This document shows positions 27,172 through 35,534 of a stretch of 64,000 bases of DNA, piece by piece. Numbering within the stretch: position 1 is the stretch's first letter; every line of letters begins with the position of its first letter. This stretch comes from Ferdinandcohnia sp036965165. Its GTDB lineage: Bacteria > Bacillota > Bacilli > Bacillales > Bacillaceae_L. A model generated the notes under the pieces. The model searched no databases, had not been told where the DNA came from, and saw only the letters and a list, made by a program, of their open reading frames with translations. Made by a program: the position numbers and the translations under genes. Location: positions 62,001-126,000 of the forward strand of contig NZ_JBALOX010000011.1 in NCBI RefSeq assembly GCF_036965165.1. Reading direction: 5' to 3'.

Positions 27172-28177
27172 TTTTCTCATCTATTGACGGTGTACTTTTT
27201 CGAAAAACTGGTTTCCCTTGTATATATACCGTTTTCGCCGTTGTTCTATTTTTAGTAAGCCTTTCCTCTACCAAATCCAACCCAGTTTCACAAAGAGTTG
27301 GAATATCAATATGAAAGGTTGTTAATGGTGGGGAAACATATTTCGTTACACTAATATTATTAATACTAAAGAATGCGACTCTTTGGGGGATGGGAATTTG
27401 CATTTCATTAAATGCTTGAAGAACCCCAATCGCTAGTGGATCTGTCGCAACACAAAATGCTTCTGGGAGATTATCTCCCATCTCCTCAATTGCCTTCATT
27501 GCAATTTTATAGCCATTTTTCACCGTACTTGACGGCACGATTAAGATATCCTCTTCTATTAATTTGTTTTTTTCACGTTGATAGTTTCTGAATGTAATCT
27601 CCCTTAACTGGGGAATAGGTTCTTTTGTCTCAACATCATAATCATCCGCTCCAATAAACCCTATCCGGTTGTAGCCAAGCCCTTCAAAAAACTGAATCAT
27701 ATACTCAGTCATCAGCTTCAAATCAGGTAGTACAGCATCTAGATTTTGAGGGTCCCTGCTTGTATTTAAAAACACGCCATGAGGGGTAATTTCCTCTAAG
27801 TATTTGATTTCCCGATCTGTTAACTTTCCAATTGCAATAAATGCAGTTGAATTTTTATTTACCTTTTCAATACCATCGTCGATGTGATAACGAACCAATT
27901 CAATTTTCCGTTGTTTTGCTTGCTTTTCAAGCTCTGTCCGAATTCCCTTAAAAAAAACGTCTTCCAGTTCTTCTTCATTGGATATCCAATATAGAAAAGC
28001 AATATTATTTAATTGTGTGACGCCTTGTTTCTTCTTATATCCCATACCATCTGCAACCGCTTTTATTTTATCTCTTGTTTCTTCACTAACAGATAGATTC
28101 GCATCATTGTTTAGTACTCTCGAAACAGTCGCAATTGAAAAGCCAGACTTTTGGGCTATATCACGAATCGTAGCCAT
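27167..28177 (-). CDS. LacI-family transcriptional regulator of the lac operon
   Basis: This 336-residue LacI/GalR regulator starts MATIRDIAQKSGFSIATVSR, the DNA-binding helix-turn-helix, with hinge helix SEETRDKIKAVADGMGYKKK. The sugar-binding domain runs from about residue 60 (IAFLYWISNEEELEDVFFKGI) to the end, with YNRIGFIGADDYD and the LAIGVLQAFNEMQIPIPQRVAFFSINN dimer segment. Family logic predicts repression of the binding protein-permease-lacZ operon until galactoside or galactose binds. It is transcribed separately in the same direction, upstream of the operon, with shared TTAGTAAA half-sites in both promoter regions. It resembles the GanR/LacR group of Bacillus. Confidence 0.93.
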   Translation of the reverse strand: MATIRDIAQKSGFSIATVSRVLNNDANLSVSEETRDKIKAVADGMGYKKKQGVTQLNNIAFLYWISNEEELEDVFFKGIRTELEKQAKQRKIELVRYHIDDGIEKVNKNSTAFIAIGKLTDREIKYLEEITPHGVFLNTSRDPQNLDAVLPDLKLMTEYMIQFFEGLGYNRIGFIGADDYDVETKEPIPQLREITFRNYQREKNKLIEEDILIVPSSTVKNGYKIAMKAIEEMGDNLPEAFCVATDPLAIGVLQAFNEMQIPIPQRVAFFSINNISVTKYVSPPLTTFHIDIPTLCETGLDLVEERLTKNRTTAKTVYIQGKPVFRKSTPSIDEKK

Positions 28178-28309
28178 ATTTTTCTCATCCCTTCTGTCTT
28201 TCCTCTACTTATATAGTATACGTGAATTGACGCAAAGTAAACAATTTTAGTAAACAAAATATTTTTTTAGTATAGGTAAATAGATGGCACCTTCTTTATT
28301 TGAAAAAAC

Positions 28310-28352
28310 AAAAGAGGAGTAACCTGAATGAGCAGGCTACTCCCCTTTTATT
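28310..28352 (-). terminator. Terminator of the aldo/keto reductase gene
   Basis: On the minus strand GGAGTAGCCTG, a 6-base loop and CAGGTTACTCC form an 11-base stem followed by TCTTTTGTTTTTT. An A/T tract on the other side makes it possibly bidirectional. It isolates the aldo/keto reductase gene from the regulator gene. Confidence 0.85.
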
Positions 28353-28377
28353 ATGCGCTGTATTAGTATGACTTGTT

Positions 28378-29367
28378 TTAGTTTAAAATATCCTCAATAT
28401 CTGTTAATTCTTCTTCTGTAAAATGGAGGTTATTTAAGGCAGCTACATTATCCTCGACCTGGCTCACTTTGCTCGCACCAACTAAGGCTGATGTAACTCG
28501 TCCCTTACGCAGAACCCATGCCAGCGCCATTTGGGCGAGGCTTTGTCCTCTTTCTGTTGCAAGCTCGTTTAGCCGTTGGATTTTTTGTAAGACATCCTCT
28601 GTAATTTGATCTTTTTGAAGGTATGTATTTTCCTTCGCAGCCCTTGAATCGGTTGGAACACCGCCAAGATATTTATTTGTTAATAATCCTTGTGCCATCG
28701 GAGAGAATACGATGGACCCTACACCATTATCGGCCAACACGTCCTGCAGACCGTCCTCAATCCAGCGGTCAAACATTGAGTATCTTGGTTGATGAATGAG
28801 GAGTGGTGTGCCTAACTCTTTTAAAATGCGAACTGCTTCTGATGTTTGAGTAGGGTTATAGTTGGAAATTCCAACATACAGTGCTTTTCCTTGTCGTACG
28901 ATATGATCAAGTGCTCCCATAGTTTCCTCTAAAGGCGTGTTCGGGTCTGGACGGTGTGAGTAAAAAATATCAACATACTCAAGACCCATACGTTTTAAGC
29001 TTTGATCAAGACTAGAAATCAAATACTTCCGTGAACCCCAGTCTCCATAAGGACCTTCCCACATATGGTAGCCTGCTTTTGTCGAAATAACCATCTCATC
29101 ACGATATGGTGCAAAATCTACCTTCATCATCTTTCCAAACATTTCTTCCGCACTGCCTGGGGGTGGACCATAGTTATTCGCCAAATCAAAATGGGTAATT
29201 CCAAGATCAAAAGCCCTTCTTAAAATGTTTCTACCATTTTCAAACGAGTCAATACCGCCGAAATTATGCCACAATCCCAAAGAAATCGCGGGCAACAACA
29301 AACCAGATTTTCCAACACGATTATACTTCATTTCACTATATCGATTTTCGCTAGCTTGATAGACCAT
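28378..29367 (-). CDS. Aldo/keto reductase (YghZ/L-glyceraldehyde 3-phosphate reductase-like)
   Basis: This 329-residue NADPH-dependent aldo/keto reductase TIM barrel has the catalytic tetrad: Asp and Tyr in HFDLANNYGPPPG, Lys in VISTKAGYHMW, and His in DIFYSHRPD. The C-terminal cofactor site is VTSALVGASKVSQVEDNVAAL. The sequence is closest in style to E. coli YghZ, which reduces L-glyceraldehyde 3-phosphate and methylglyoxal. GGAGAGATATAT precedes the ATG. It is a single-gene unit between the chemoreceptor and the lac regulator; a link to galactose metabolism is possible but not shown. Confidence 0.92.
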   Translation of the reverse strand: MVYQASENRYSEMKYNRVGKSGLLLPAISLGLWHNFGGIDSFENGRNILRRAFDLGITHFDLANNYGPPPGSAEEMFGKMMKVDFAPYRDEMVISTKAGYHMWEGPYGDWGSRKYLISSLDQSLKRMGLEYVDIFYSHRPDPNTPLEETMGALDHIVRQGKALYVGISNYNPTQTSEAVRILKELGTPLLIHQPRYSMFDRWIEDGLQDVLADNGVGSIVFSPMAQGLLTNKYLGGVPTDSRAAKENTYLQKDQITEDVLQKIQRLNELATERGQSLAQMALAWVLRKGRVTSALVGASKVSQVEDNVAALNNLHFTEEELTDIEDILN

Positions 29368-29385
29368 ATATATCTCTCCTTCAAT

Positions 29386-29434
29386 GGGACAGAGGGACAG
29401 GTCCCTCGTACCATTTTATGTTTATAGGGACAGT
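29386..29434. repeat. GGGACAG dispersed intergenic repeat
   Basis: The element starts GGGACAGAGGGACAGGTCCC and continues to ATAGGGACAGTGG. Its right part aligns with 23815-23850 and its left 17 bases with the complement of 20565-20581. It lies between the chemoreceptor stop and the aldo/keto reductase start. Similar GGGACAG elements are frequent between genes in Bacillaceae genomes (from memory). Confidence 0.65.
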
Positions 29435-29445
29435 GGATTTTTTCC

Positions 29446-30942
29446 TTACTTTTCTTTAAAAATCTCCATCAATTCGGCAGTGGCGTCGTCTGTGTTTTGG
29501 ACGTAGGAGACAAGGTGCTGCATTTGGCTGTTTTGAGTTTCAATGGACGCGGAAATTTCCTCGATTGATGACGTTGTTTCCTCAATAATAGATGCAAACT
29601 CATTGATTGAGGTTTCAATTGAAACAGAACTATTTCCAAGCATTCCCGAGATTACCTTCGCATGTGTTGTTGAACCATTTAACTCATTAACAGTTTGGTC
29701 AATTACAGTCAAAACATCCTTAGCAGCATTCGAAAGCTTTACACTTTCATGCATTTTTTCGGCATTTTCAGCCATCTGCTGTTGCGTGAGTGTTGTGCTT
29801 TTATTTACTTCTATTAAATTCTCAGATATTTGGTTTGCTGTATTTGAAGTAACCTCTGATAGTTTTCGTATTTCAGCTGCCACAACAGAAAATCCCTTTC
29901 CACTTTCACCAGCACGTGCTGCCTCAATTGATGCGTTTAGCGCAAGTAAATTGGTTTGTGAAGCAATTTCTTGAATTCGATCGGTAAATCCATTTGTCTC
30001 ATTGATTTTTTCTACTAAATGATTCATTGTAGCCGCCATAGAACTTACAGAAGCTTGGAAGTCTGTCAGCTTTGAAAGTAAAAGGTCGATAGTGCTAGTA
30101 CCATTGTCAGCAGCTTGCTTTGCATTTTCCGTCTGGTTATTAAGATGGGCCGCGCCTTGTACAAATTCTTGAATACTTTTGTTTAGTTCCTCCACAGATT
30201 GGGTAATCGAACTAGCTGTTTCAGTCTGTGTATTCATTCCAGCTGATATTTCCGAAACTGCAATCGTCATTTCATGGAAGGAATGCATTTGCTCCTCCCC
30301 CTGGCGACGAATGTTTGAAATATTTTCACTAATGGTTCGGCTGGTAGCCTCAAGTTGAGTAGCATGTTCCTGCCTCATTTGTAATAGAAGCTCAGTTTTC
30401 TCTTTGGTAGATTGAATATCATGTGTTAGTCGTCCAGTTACAAAGCTTTGGAAAAACAAGGTCATAATGATAACTGAAAAGATTAAGTAGTAGATAATAA
30501 GTTCCTTCGGTGTATAGCCAAATTCCTGACCTTTTGTAACGAAAAATAGAACGGTTATCACGGTGGCACAAGCCGCACCAAAGAATAACGTTTTTCGCGT
30601 ATTGTAGATTGCAACCGTAGTTAATAGATAGAATGGTAAAAGGATGATGGGCGCTGATTGTGAGCTAGACATAATGACAAACAAAACCACCGATATTCCT
30701 ATTACGGAAAAATAAGGGGTTTGCGTTAAAAATAGATTCCTAGCAATCAGTAAGTGTAAGATTGATAGAAATATCGCCCCACCAATTGCGATCGTAATAA
30801 TCATTTGAAGCGGCTGCCCAATCGATAATTCAACAATGATTGCCAGTATTACAGAAATAAATGAAACAAGCCCGACCAATTTGTTTTTTCGAATAAGATC
30901 CTCTCGTTTTAGCTCTTCAGTGCTTAAAATTTTATCCCCCAT
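29446..30942 (-). CDS. Methyl-accepting chemotaxis protein with six-helix membrane sensor
   Basis: This 498-residue chemoreceptor has about six predicted transmembrane helices in residues 20-170 and almost no extracytoplasmic loop, so there is no classic ligand-binding domain. A coiled coil (residues 175-320) leads to the highly conserved signalling tip IQEIASQTNLLALNASIEAARAGESGKGFSVVAAEIRKL at 323-361, which binds CheA/CheW. A second coiled coil follows to the C-terminus. I see no HAMP domain. GGGGGAC precedes the ATG. It could sense a membrane-related or energy cue. A fragment of a paralogue lies at 19306-19692. Confidence 0.93.
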   Translation of the reverse strand: MGDKILSTEELKREDLIRKNKLVGLVSFISVILAIIVELSIGQPLQMIITIAIGGAIFLSILHLLIARNLFLTQTPYFSVIGISVVLFVIMSSSQSAPIILLPFYLLTTVAIYNTRKTLFFGAACATVITVLFFVTKGQEFGYTPKELIIYYLIFSVIIMTLFFQSFVTGRLTHDIQSTKEKTELLLQMRQEHATQLEATSRTISENISNIRRQGEEQMHSFHEMTIAVSEISAGMNTQTETASSITQSVEELNKSIQEFVQGAAHLNNQTENAKQAADNGTSTIDLLLSKLTDFQASVSSMAATMNHLVEKINETNGFTDRIQEIASQTNLLALNASIEAARAGESGKGFSVVAAEIRKLSEVTSNTANQISENLIEVNKSTTLTQQQMAENAEKMHESVKLSNAAKDVLTVIDQTVNELNGSTTHAKVISGMLGNSSVSIETSINEFASIIEETTSSIEEISASIETQNSQMQHLVSYVQNTDDATAELMEIFKEK

Positions 30943-31029
30943 AGATATATGTCCCCCATCGTATAATCTACCTCTATTTTACAATTCTTTCATAGATTTG
31001 AAAATAGGGATACTGGGAAAAATGGGTTT

Positions 31030-31045
31030 AAACATACGTTTGTTT
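31030..31045. promoter_or_regulatory. Palindromic operator copy 1 upstream of MFS gene
   Basis: AAACATACGTTTGTTT, followed by GGA, shares 14 of 16 bases with the palindrome at 31083-31098. The symmetry (AAACA ... TGTTT) is like operators of TetR-type regulators. No TetR gene is in the window, so the regulator would be encoded elsewhere. Confidence 0.55.
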
Positions 31046-31082
31046 GGAGTTTAAGCTATGGGGCGCAGGGGATCGAGAATTT

Positions 31083-31098
31083 AAACAAGCGTTTGTTT
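31083..31098. promoter_or_regulatory. Palindromic operator copy 2 upstream of MFS gene
   Basis: AAACAAGCGTTTGTTT matches its own reverse complement at 14 of 16 positions. It begins 53 bases after copy 1, about five helical turns, and 88 bases before the MFS start. Twin sites suggest cooperative repression. Confidence 0.6.
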
Positions 31099-31185
31099 GG
31101 ATTTGGGGATGAGTTAACATTAATGATGAAAAACGAGATCGAGTTTACTATATTTATAGAATGTGTTTATGAGGAGGTTTACATT

Positions 31186-32418
31186 GTGTTCAGTCGTAAA
31201 GCCAATTATGCCATTTTATTATTTGTCGTCTTCGGCGGTTTTCTTATATTTGGGTTATCAGAAAATGTGAAAGGTCCTGCATTACCAAGTATGGAATCAG
31301 AGTTTTCGCTTAACGAAACACAACTTGGTATACTACTATCCCTTAATTCGTTAGGCTATTTGCTAGCATGCTTCTTTACTTCAACTCTCGCTAATAAGAT
31401 TGGAATTAAGCTGACTGGGATTCTAGCATTTGCCTCGATGGCAGTGTCGGGTGTGTTTTTGTACCTTTCAAATGGGTATCTTTCCTTAATGGCCTCATAC
31501 TTTTTACTTTATATCGGAAACGGAATGCTCGAAATTGGTCTTGGAATCATGGCAGCTCATATTTTCACCAAAAATACAGGAACAATGATGAACCTTTCTC
31601 ACTTTTTTTATGGACTGAGTTCGGTTGGTGCTCCGATTATCGGCGCATCGATGATGGGATGGAACGTCCTCGATGGTGAACTTGGATGGCGCGGTATGTA
31701 TTTTATCATTCTTTCTTTATCCATTTTGCCAATCATCCCCGCTCTTTTGGGTAAATTTCCAAAGGCTGATCAAGATGAAAATGAAGGCGAAGCAACATCA
31801 TTCCGTGGTCTAATGCGTGATCCGATTGCATGGTTAATTGTAGCCGTACTGTCATTTGGAGTAGTTTCTGAATTAGCCATTGGAAGCTGGCTAGTCTATT
31901 ATTTACAGCATGCCTATGATTGGTCTCTAAAAAAATCGTCGGAAATGCTATCCTTGTTTTTCTTATTTTTTACACTCTCTCGTTTGTTTGCAGGTCCAAT
32001 TACCGACAGAATTGGCTACACGTTGTCAACAATGCTCTTTTCTGTCTTTTCTGGGCTTTGCAGTTTGGCAGCCGTTCTTATCGGGGAATCTGCTGCTATT
32101 TTGTTTGCTATTGCTGGTATTGGAATTGCCCCCATTTATCCTACCGTTATGGCACTGCTTGCTAAAAAGTATGCAAATGGAGTCGGAACCGCAATCACGT
32201 TCACCGTTACGCTCATGGGAGTTGCAAGTGTGATAGGTAACCTCCTGATTGGGGTAATTATCAACACAGTAAATCAGTTATTTGGAAAAAATCCTATTCA
32301 CGATCTCATTGGTCTTCAAGCTGGCTATATGTTCATTGCGCTACTAGCCATCCTTTGTTCGGTTTTCTGTGTGGTTTTATATAAAAAGCTTCGAGTTCAA
32401 AAGGGCGGAGTTATTTAA
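31186..32418 (+). CDS. MFS transporter
   Basis: This roughly 410-residue, 12-helix major facilitator protein opens NYAILLFVVFGGFLIFGLSENVKGPALPSM and has TLANKIGIKLTG between helices 2 and 3. FGKNPIHDLIGLQAGYMF precedes the last helix. It resembles the FucP/sugar or drug-type MFS proteins of Bacilli. The GTG at 31186-31188 is chosen because AGGAGG lies 8 bases upstream; the longer in-frame reading lacks a site. Two palindromic operators lie 90-160 bases upstream, so it is likely tightly regulated, perhaps induced by its cargo. Substrate and direction are not known. Confidence 0.9.
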   Translation: MFSRKANYAILLFVVFGGFLIFGLSENVKGPALPSMESEFSLNETQLGILLSLNSLGYLLACFFTSTLANKIGIKLTGILAFASMAVSGVFLYLSNGYLSLMASYFLLYIGNGMLEIGLGIMAAHIFTKNTGTMMNLSHFFYGLSSVGAPIIGASMMGWNVLDGELGWRGMYFIILSLSILPIIPALLGKFPKADQDENEGEATSFRGLMRDPIAWLIVAVLSFGVVSELAIGSWLVYYLQHAYDWSLKKSSEMLSLFFLFFTLSRLFAGPITDRIGYTLSTMLFSVFSGLCSLAAVLIGESAAILFAIAGIGIAPIYPTVMALLAKKYANGVGTAITFTVTLMGVASVIGNLLIGVIINTVNQLFGKNPIHDLIGLQAGYMFIALLAILCSVFCVVLYKKLRVQKGGVI

Positions 32419-32439
32419 AAATTGGAGCTACCATGCGAA

Positions 32440-32480
32440 GGCAGCAATACCGGAATTACGGCATTGTTGCTTTTTCTTTT
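32440..32480 (+). terminator. Rho-independent terminator of the MFS gene
   Basis: GCAGCAATACCG, a 6-base loop and CGGCATTGTTGC form a 12-base stem with one mismatch pair, followed by TTTTTCTTTTTT. It lies 22 bases past the stop. Confidence 0.9.
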
Positions 32481-32707
32481 TTCAAAACACTTATATTACA
32501 AGTTTTTCTTATTATTAAGGGAGGATAACAATTCATTTAAGAGTTGTAAATTCCAGATAAATCGACAAACTTCATAATTTTGCTTATCTATAATAACAGG
32601 TGTCAAGGAGATAGAAGTAAGAATTAAATTAGACCATTAATACATATTTTGTATTTCAATAATACCGTGTCTAACCTAATCATGATTTACAAATAGAGGT
32701 GACAAAA

Positions 32708-32887
32708 TTGGGAAATTTTCTACGCCAAGCTGTTCAGTTAAAAAAGAAAGAAGTCATAAACAAGCTAATTAAACAAGGAATATATAAGAAAAATGACAAG
32801 CATCTGTATGAATTGACTTTGAGTGAGCTTGAAAATGAGTTGCAAATGACCACGAATGACCTTGTGACGATTTCAAAAGGTAGATAA
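32708..32887 (+). CDS. Fur-regulated basic protein (Fbp) family small protein
   Basis: This 59-residue basic protein has the family pattern of a Lys-rich helix followed by VINKLIKQGIYKKNDKHLYELTLSELENEL. B. subtilis FbpA/B/C act with the FsrA small RNA in the iron-sparing response (family knowledge). GTG at 32699 overlaps the GAGGTGA site; the TTG at 32708-32710, 6 bases after it, is the better start. I could not find a convincing Fur box upstream, so iron control is inferred from the family only. Confidence 0.8.
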   Translation: MGNFLRQAVQLKKKEVINKLIKQGIYKKNDKHLYELTLSELENELQMTTNDLVTISKGR

Positions 32888-33029
32888 CACCTTAAATTTA
32901 GCCAACTTAACATTTTCCTTTATTATCCATACAATGAATGTAACAAGCATAGCATAAAAAAAGAGAGAACCAGGTGCTACTGGCCCTCCCATTGTATAGC
33001 TCTTGCAAGAACTGCGGTGGCTCTAAAAG

Positions 33030-33080
33030 GTAGAAATAAACCCACACCTAATTCATAGCCACCAGGGTGGGTTATTTCAT
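33030..33080 (-). terminator. Possible terminator of the ECF transporter operon
   Basis: AAATAACCCACC and GGTGTGGGTTTATTT can pair across a 15-base loop about 30 bases past the stop at 33108. The T tract is short, so this is a moderate candidate. Confidence 0.45.
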
Positions 33081-33107
33081 TTGGTTTTAAAGACAGCACA
33101 GGCATCC

Positions 33108-33917
33108 CTATGCTTCCATCCTCTTCCTCAATGCTTTAATCAGCTTCTCATCTGTCAAATAACTTCCTTCTACCCCAAGTTCATCGGCGATTTGGGCGAT
33201 ATGTGGTTGTTCTAGATAGGCTTGCTTTAGTTTTTCTTTATATGTAAATACTTCAAGACTAGATCCATCCATTAAGACTTTACCTTGATTGAAGACAATC
33301 GTTCGGTCAAATACTTCTGCAGCGAAATCCATATCGTGAAGAATACAAATGACTAGCCTTCCTTGATCACGAAGTTCATAAATGATTTCCTTTAATTTCT
33401 CTCTTCCCGCAAAATCTTGCCCCATCGTTGGCTCATCAAAAATCACAATATCCGTATCCATCGCTAAGATCGAGGCAATAGCAATCATTTTTCGCTCGGA
33501 TAAACTTAAATCATATGGATTCGTTTCCAAATGCTCTACAAGGTTTACCTTTTTCAGCATTTGAATCGCTTTTTCCCTCGCCTCTTCTTCGCTATAACCA
33601 ATATTCAATGGGCCGAACATGACCTCACTAATCACGGTATTTTTAAAGATTTGATCGTTTGGGTTTTGAAAAACCATGCCAATATCCTTTGCAAGCTGAG
33701 CTGCTGTATAATCTTTGGTATTATTACCGTTGAATAGAATTTCTCCCTCTGTTGGATACAACAAACCCTTCAATAATTTAACAAAGGTAGATTTTCCAGC
33801 TCCGTTTTGCCCAATAATTGCCGTTGTTGCCCCATCTAATCGTAAATCTATCCCTTTTAATACTTCAACCTCGGGTGTATAGGAAAAATGCAAATTGTTT
33901 ATTTCTAATCGGCTCAT
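33108..33917 (-). CDS. ECF transporter ATPase (second ATP-binding subunit)
   Basis: This 269-residue ABC ATPase has Walker A AIIGQNGAGKST, Q-loop VFQNPNDQIF and Walker B DIVIFDEPTMGQD, then the H-loop in ICILHDMDF. The signature that is normally LSGGQ is LSLSERKM here, a marked change that should weaken ATP-sandwich formation at one site. The C-terminal extension after residue 215 suits EcfA-type subunits. The ATG overlaps the stop of the preceding ATPase gene (ATGA). It would pair with that protein and EcfT to energise vitamin or similar uptake. It is the last gene of the operon. Confidence 0.92.
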   Translation of the reverse strand: MSRLEINNLHFSYTPEVEVLKGIDLRLDGATTAIIGQNGAGKSTFVKLLKGLLYPTEGEILFNGNNTKDYTAAQLAKDIGMVFQNPNDQIFKNTVISEVMFGPLNIGYSEEEAREKAIQMLKKVNLVEHLETNPYDLSLSERKMIAIASILAMDTDIVIFDEPTMGQDFAGREKLKEIIYELRDQGRLVICILHDMDFAAEVFDRTIVFNQGKVLMDGSSLEVFTYKEKLKQAYLEQPHIAQIADELGVEGSYLTDEKLIKALRKRMEA

Positions 33918-34755
33918 ACCTTACCACCAATTTCCGTAGCTAATTCTTTGATCGTTACAGGATAATATCCTGTATTTTTATTCTTTATTCCTAATGCTTT
34001 ACTAATTCTTGTTGCTGCAGGAGCTTCAATCCCATGCTCTTGTAAATCATCCCTTGAAAATATTTTTCCAGGAACATCAAAATCAACAATCTGACCATTG
34101 TCCATTAGTAAAATTCTGTCGGCATAACTTGCCATCTTGTCCATTTTATGTTCTGCCATAATAACGGTGATTCCTTCTTTAGCTAGATTTTCGACTACCC
34201 TAAAAACCTCTTCGGAACCTTGTGGATCTAGCTGTGAGGTCGGCTCATCCAAAATTAAAATCCTAGGTTTCATCGCGATAACACTAGCAATCGCCACCCG
34301 TTGCATTTGCCCTCCAGAGAGGTCAAATGGATTTTTATCCTTTATCGTTGTAATATCTAATAATTGTAGGCTTTCTTCCACTCTATCGATAATCTGCTTT
34401 CTTTCCAGACCAATATTTTCTAAACCAAAAGCAATTTCCTCAAAAACGGTATATTTGGAGCCAGTCATCTGCGAAAACGGATTTTCAAATACTAAACCAA
34501 CATGAGTGGAAATCTCCCAACTTCATGCTTTCTTATTTCTAGACCATCAACAATCACCTTTCCCCCATACCCTCCATTAAAAAAATGAGGGACGAGTCCC
34601 GATAACGCAAAGCATAGAGTTGATTTTCCAGCTGTATTTCTGCCAGCTATTCCAATGAATTCCCCCTCTTCTACTTCGAAGGAAATGTCACGTAAAGCTA
34701 ATTTTTCCGTATCTGGATATTTATATTTTAATCCATCCACTTGAATGATGCTCAT
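33914..34755 (-). CDS. ECF transporter ATPase (first ATP-binding subunit), interrupted by an apparent one-base frameshift
   Basis: Two overlapping frames encode one ABC ATPase. The N-terminal part (from MSIIQVDGLKYKYPD, Walker A GRNTAGKST) ends out of frame at HEVGRF. The rest (THVGLVFENPFSQMTGSKY, signature LSGGQMQRVAIA, Walker B ILILDEPTSQLD, H-loop AEHKMDKM) continues in the next frame. Restoring one T in the TTT run at about 34510-34512 joins them into roughly 280 residues, the normal length. The ATG at 34753-34755 overlaps the ecfT stop (ATGA) with GGAGG upstream. A sequencing error in draft data or a real recent mutation are both possible. If real, the transporter is likely inactive. 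Confidence 0.85.
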
Positions 34756-35522
34756 GATAGTATCCTCCAAACAATCGTCGCAATGAGTGCTACCCATAGT
34801 ATTACTTGGATAAGCCCCTGATGGTGGTATTCCTTGGCAACATTTAAAAAGGTCTTTTTAATCCCGGTGTTAAATCCTCTTACTTCTAGCGCAATTGCAC
34901 GTTCACGTGTATTATTTAATGAATTTAACACGACTGGGACAATTAATGGGAAAAATGCTTTCATTCGCACACGAAGATTTCCTTTCGTTTCCAACCCTCT
35001 TGCTGCTTGAGCATCGGTTATTTTTCCCATCGTTGCCCGCATTTGTGGAATAAGTTGTAATACAGATAGTAGGACATAACCTATTTTGGGCGATAAACCT
35101 TTTTTAATGAGAACCTCTACTAATTCATCGTGTTTGGTTGTCAAAATTAATATTCCAAACGCCATAATCATATTCATGACACGGAGCGTTAAGAGTGCTG
35201 CATAGCTTAGCCCTTCTTTATAAAAGGTTAGAATTCCAATCGAAAAAAGCACTGTCTCGTTTTCAGGATGAAAAAATCCTTGAACAATAATAATAGAAAT
35301 GATTAATAACATACTAAGCGCCAGGATTGGAAGGATTTTACGGAATACTTTTCCTACCACTAGTACGATCCCACTAAAAATTGCGACAGATACTACAAAT
35401 GGTAAATTTGGATAGATGTATGTGATGGCAATACTCACCATCACATACAATAGTTTTGTTAATGGGGCTAATTTGTCATGGATGAAAGATTTTCTGTCTA
35501 CGTAAAGTGTCATCGTACTCAT
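34752..35522 (-). CDS. ecfT: ECF transporter transmembrane coupling protein EcfT
   Basis: This 256-residue EcfT/CbiQ-type protein starts MSTMTLYVDRKSFIHDKLAPLTKLL and has several membrane helices. The coupling-helix region DAQAARGLETKGN and the Ala-Arg-Gly-type segment ALEVRGFNTG contact the ATPases. It joins the substrate-specific S component to the ATPase pair. It lies 12 bases after the S-component gene and overlaps the first ATPase gene by four bases, so the four genes form one operon. Confidence 0.93.
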   Translation of the reverse strand: MSTMTLYVDRKSFIHDKLAPLTKLLYVMVSIAITYIYPNLPFVVSVAIFSGIVLVVGKVFRKILPILALSMLLIISIIIVQGFFHPENETVLFSIGILTFYKEGLSYAALLTLRVMNMIMAFGILILTTKHDELVEVLIKKGLSPKIGYVLLSVLQLIPQMRATMGKITDAQAARGLETKGNLRVRMKAFFPLIVPVVLNSLNNTRERAIALEVRGFNTGIKKTFLNVAKEYHHQGLIQVILWVALIATIVWRILS

Positions 35523-35534
35523 GTAAGCCAGCCC

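Noticed and set aside
30943..31010. Sigma-D promoter for the chemoreceptor gene
   Set aside because: A TAAA is present, but the -10 at N14-N15 (TACGATGG) matches only about half of GCCGATAT.
32550..32707. Possible Fur box upstream of the Fbp-type gene
   Set aside because: No stretch comes close enough to the GATAATGATTATCATTATC consensus to claim.
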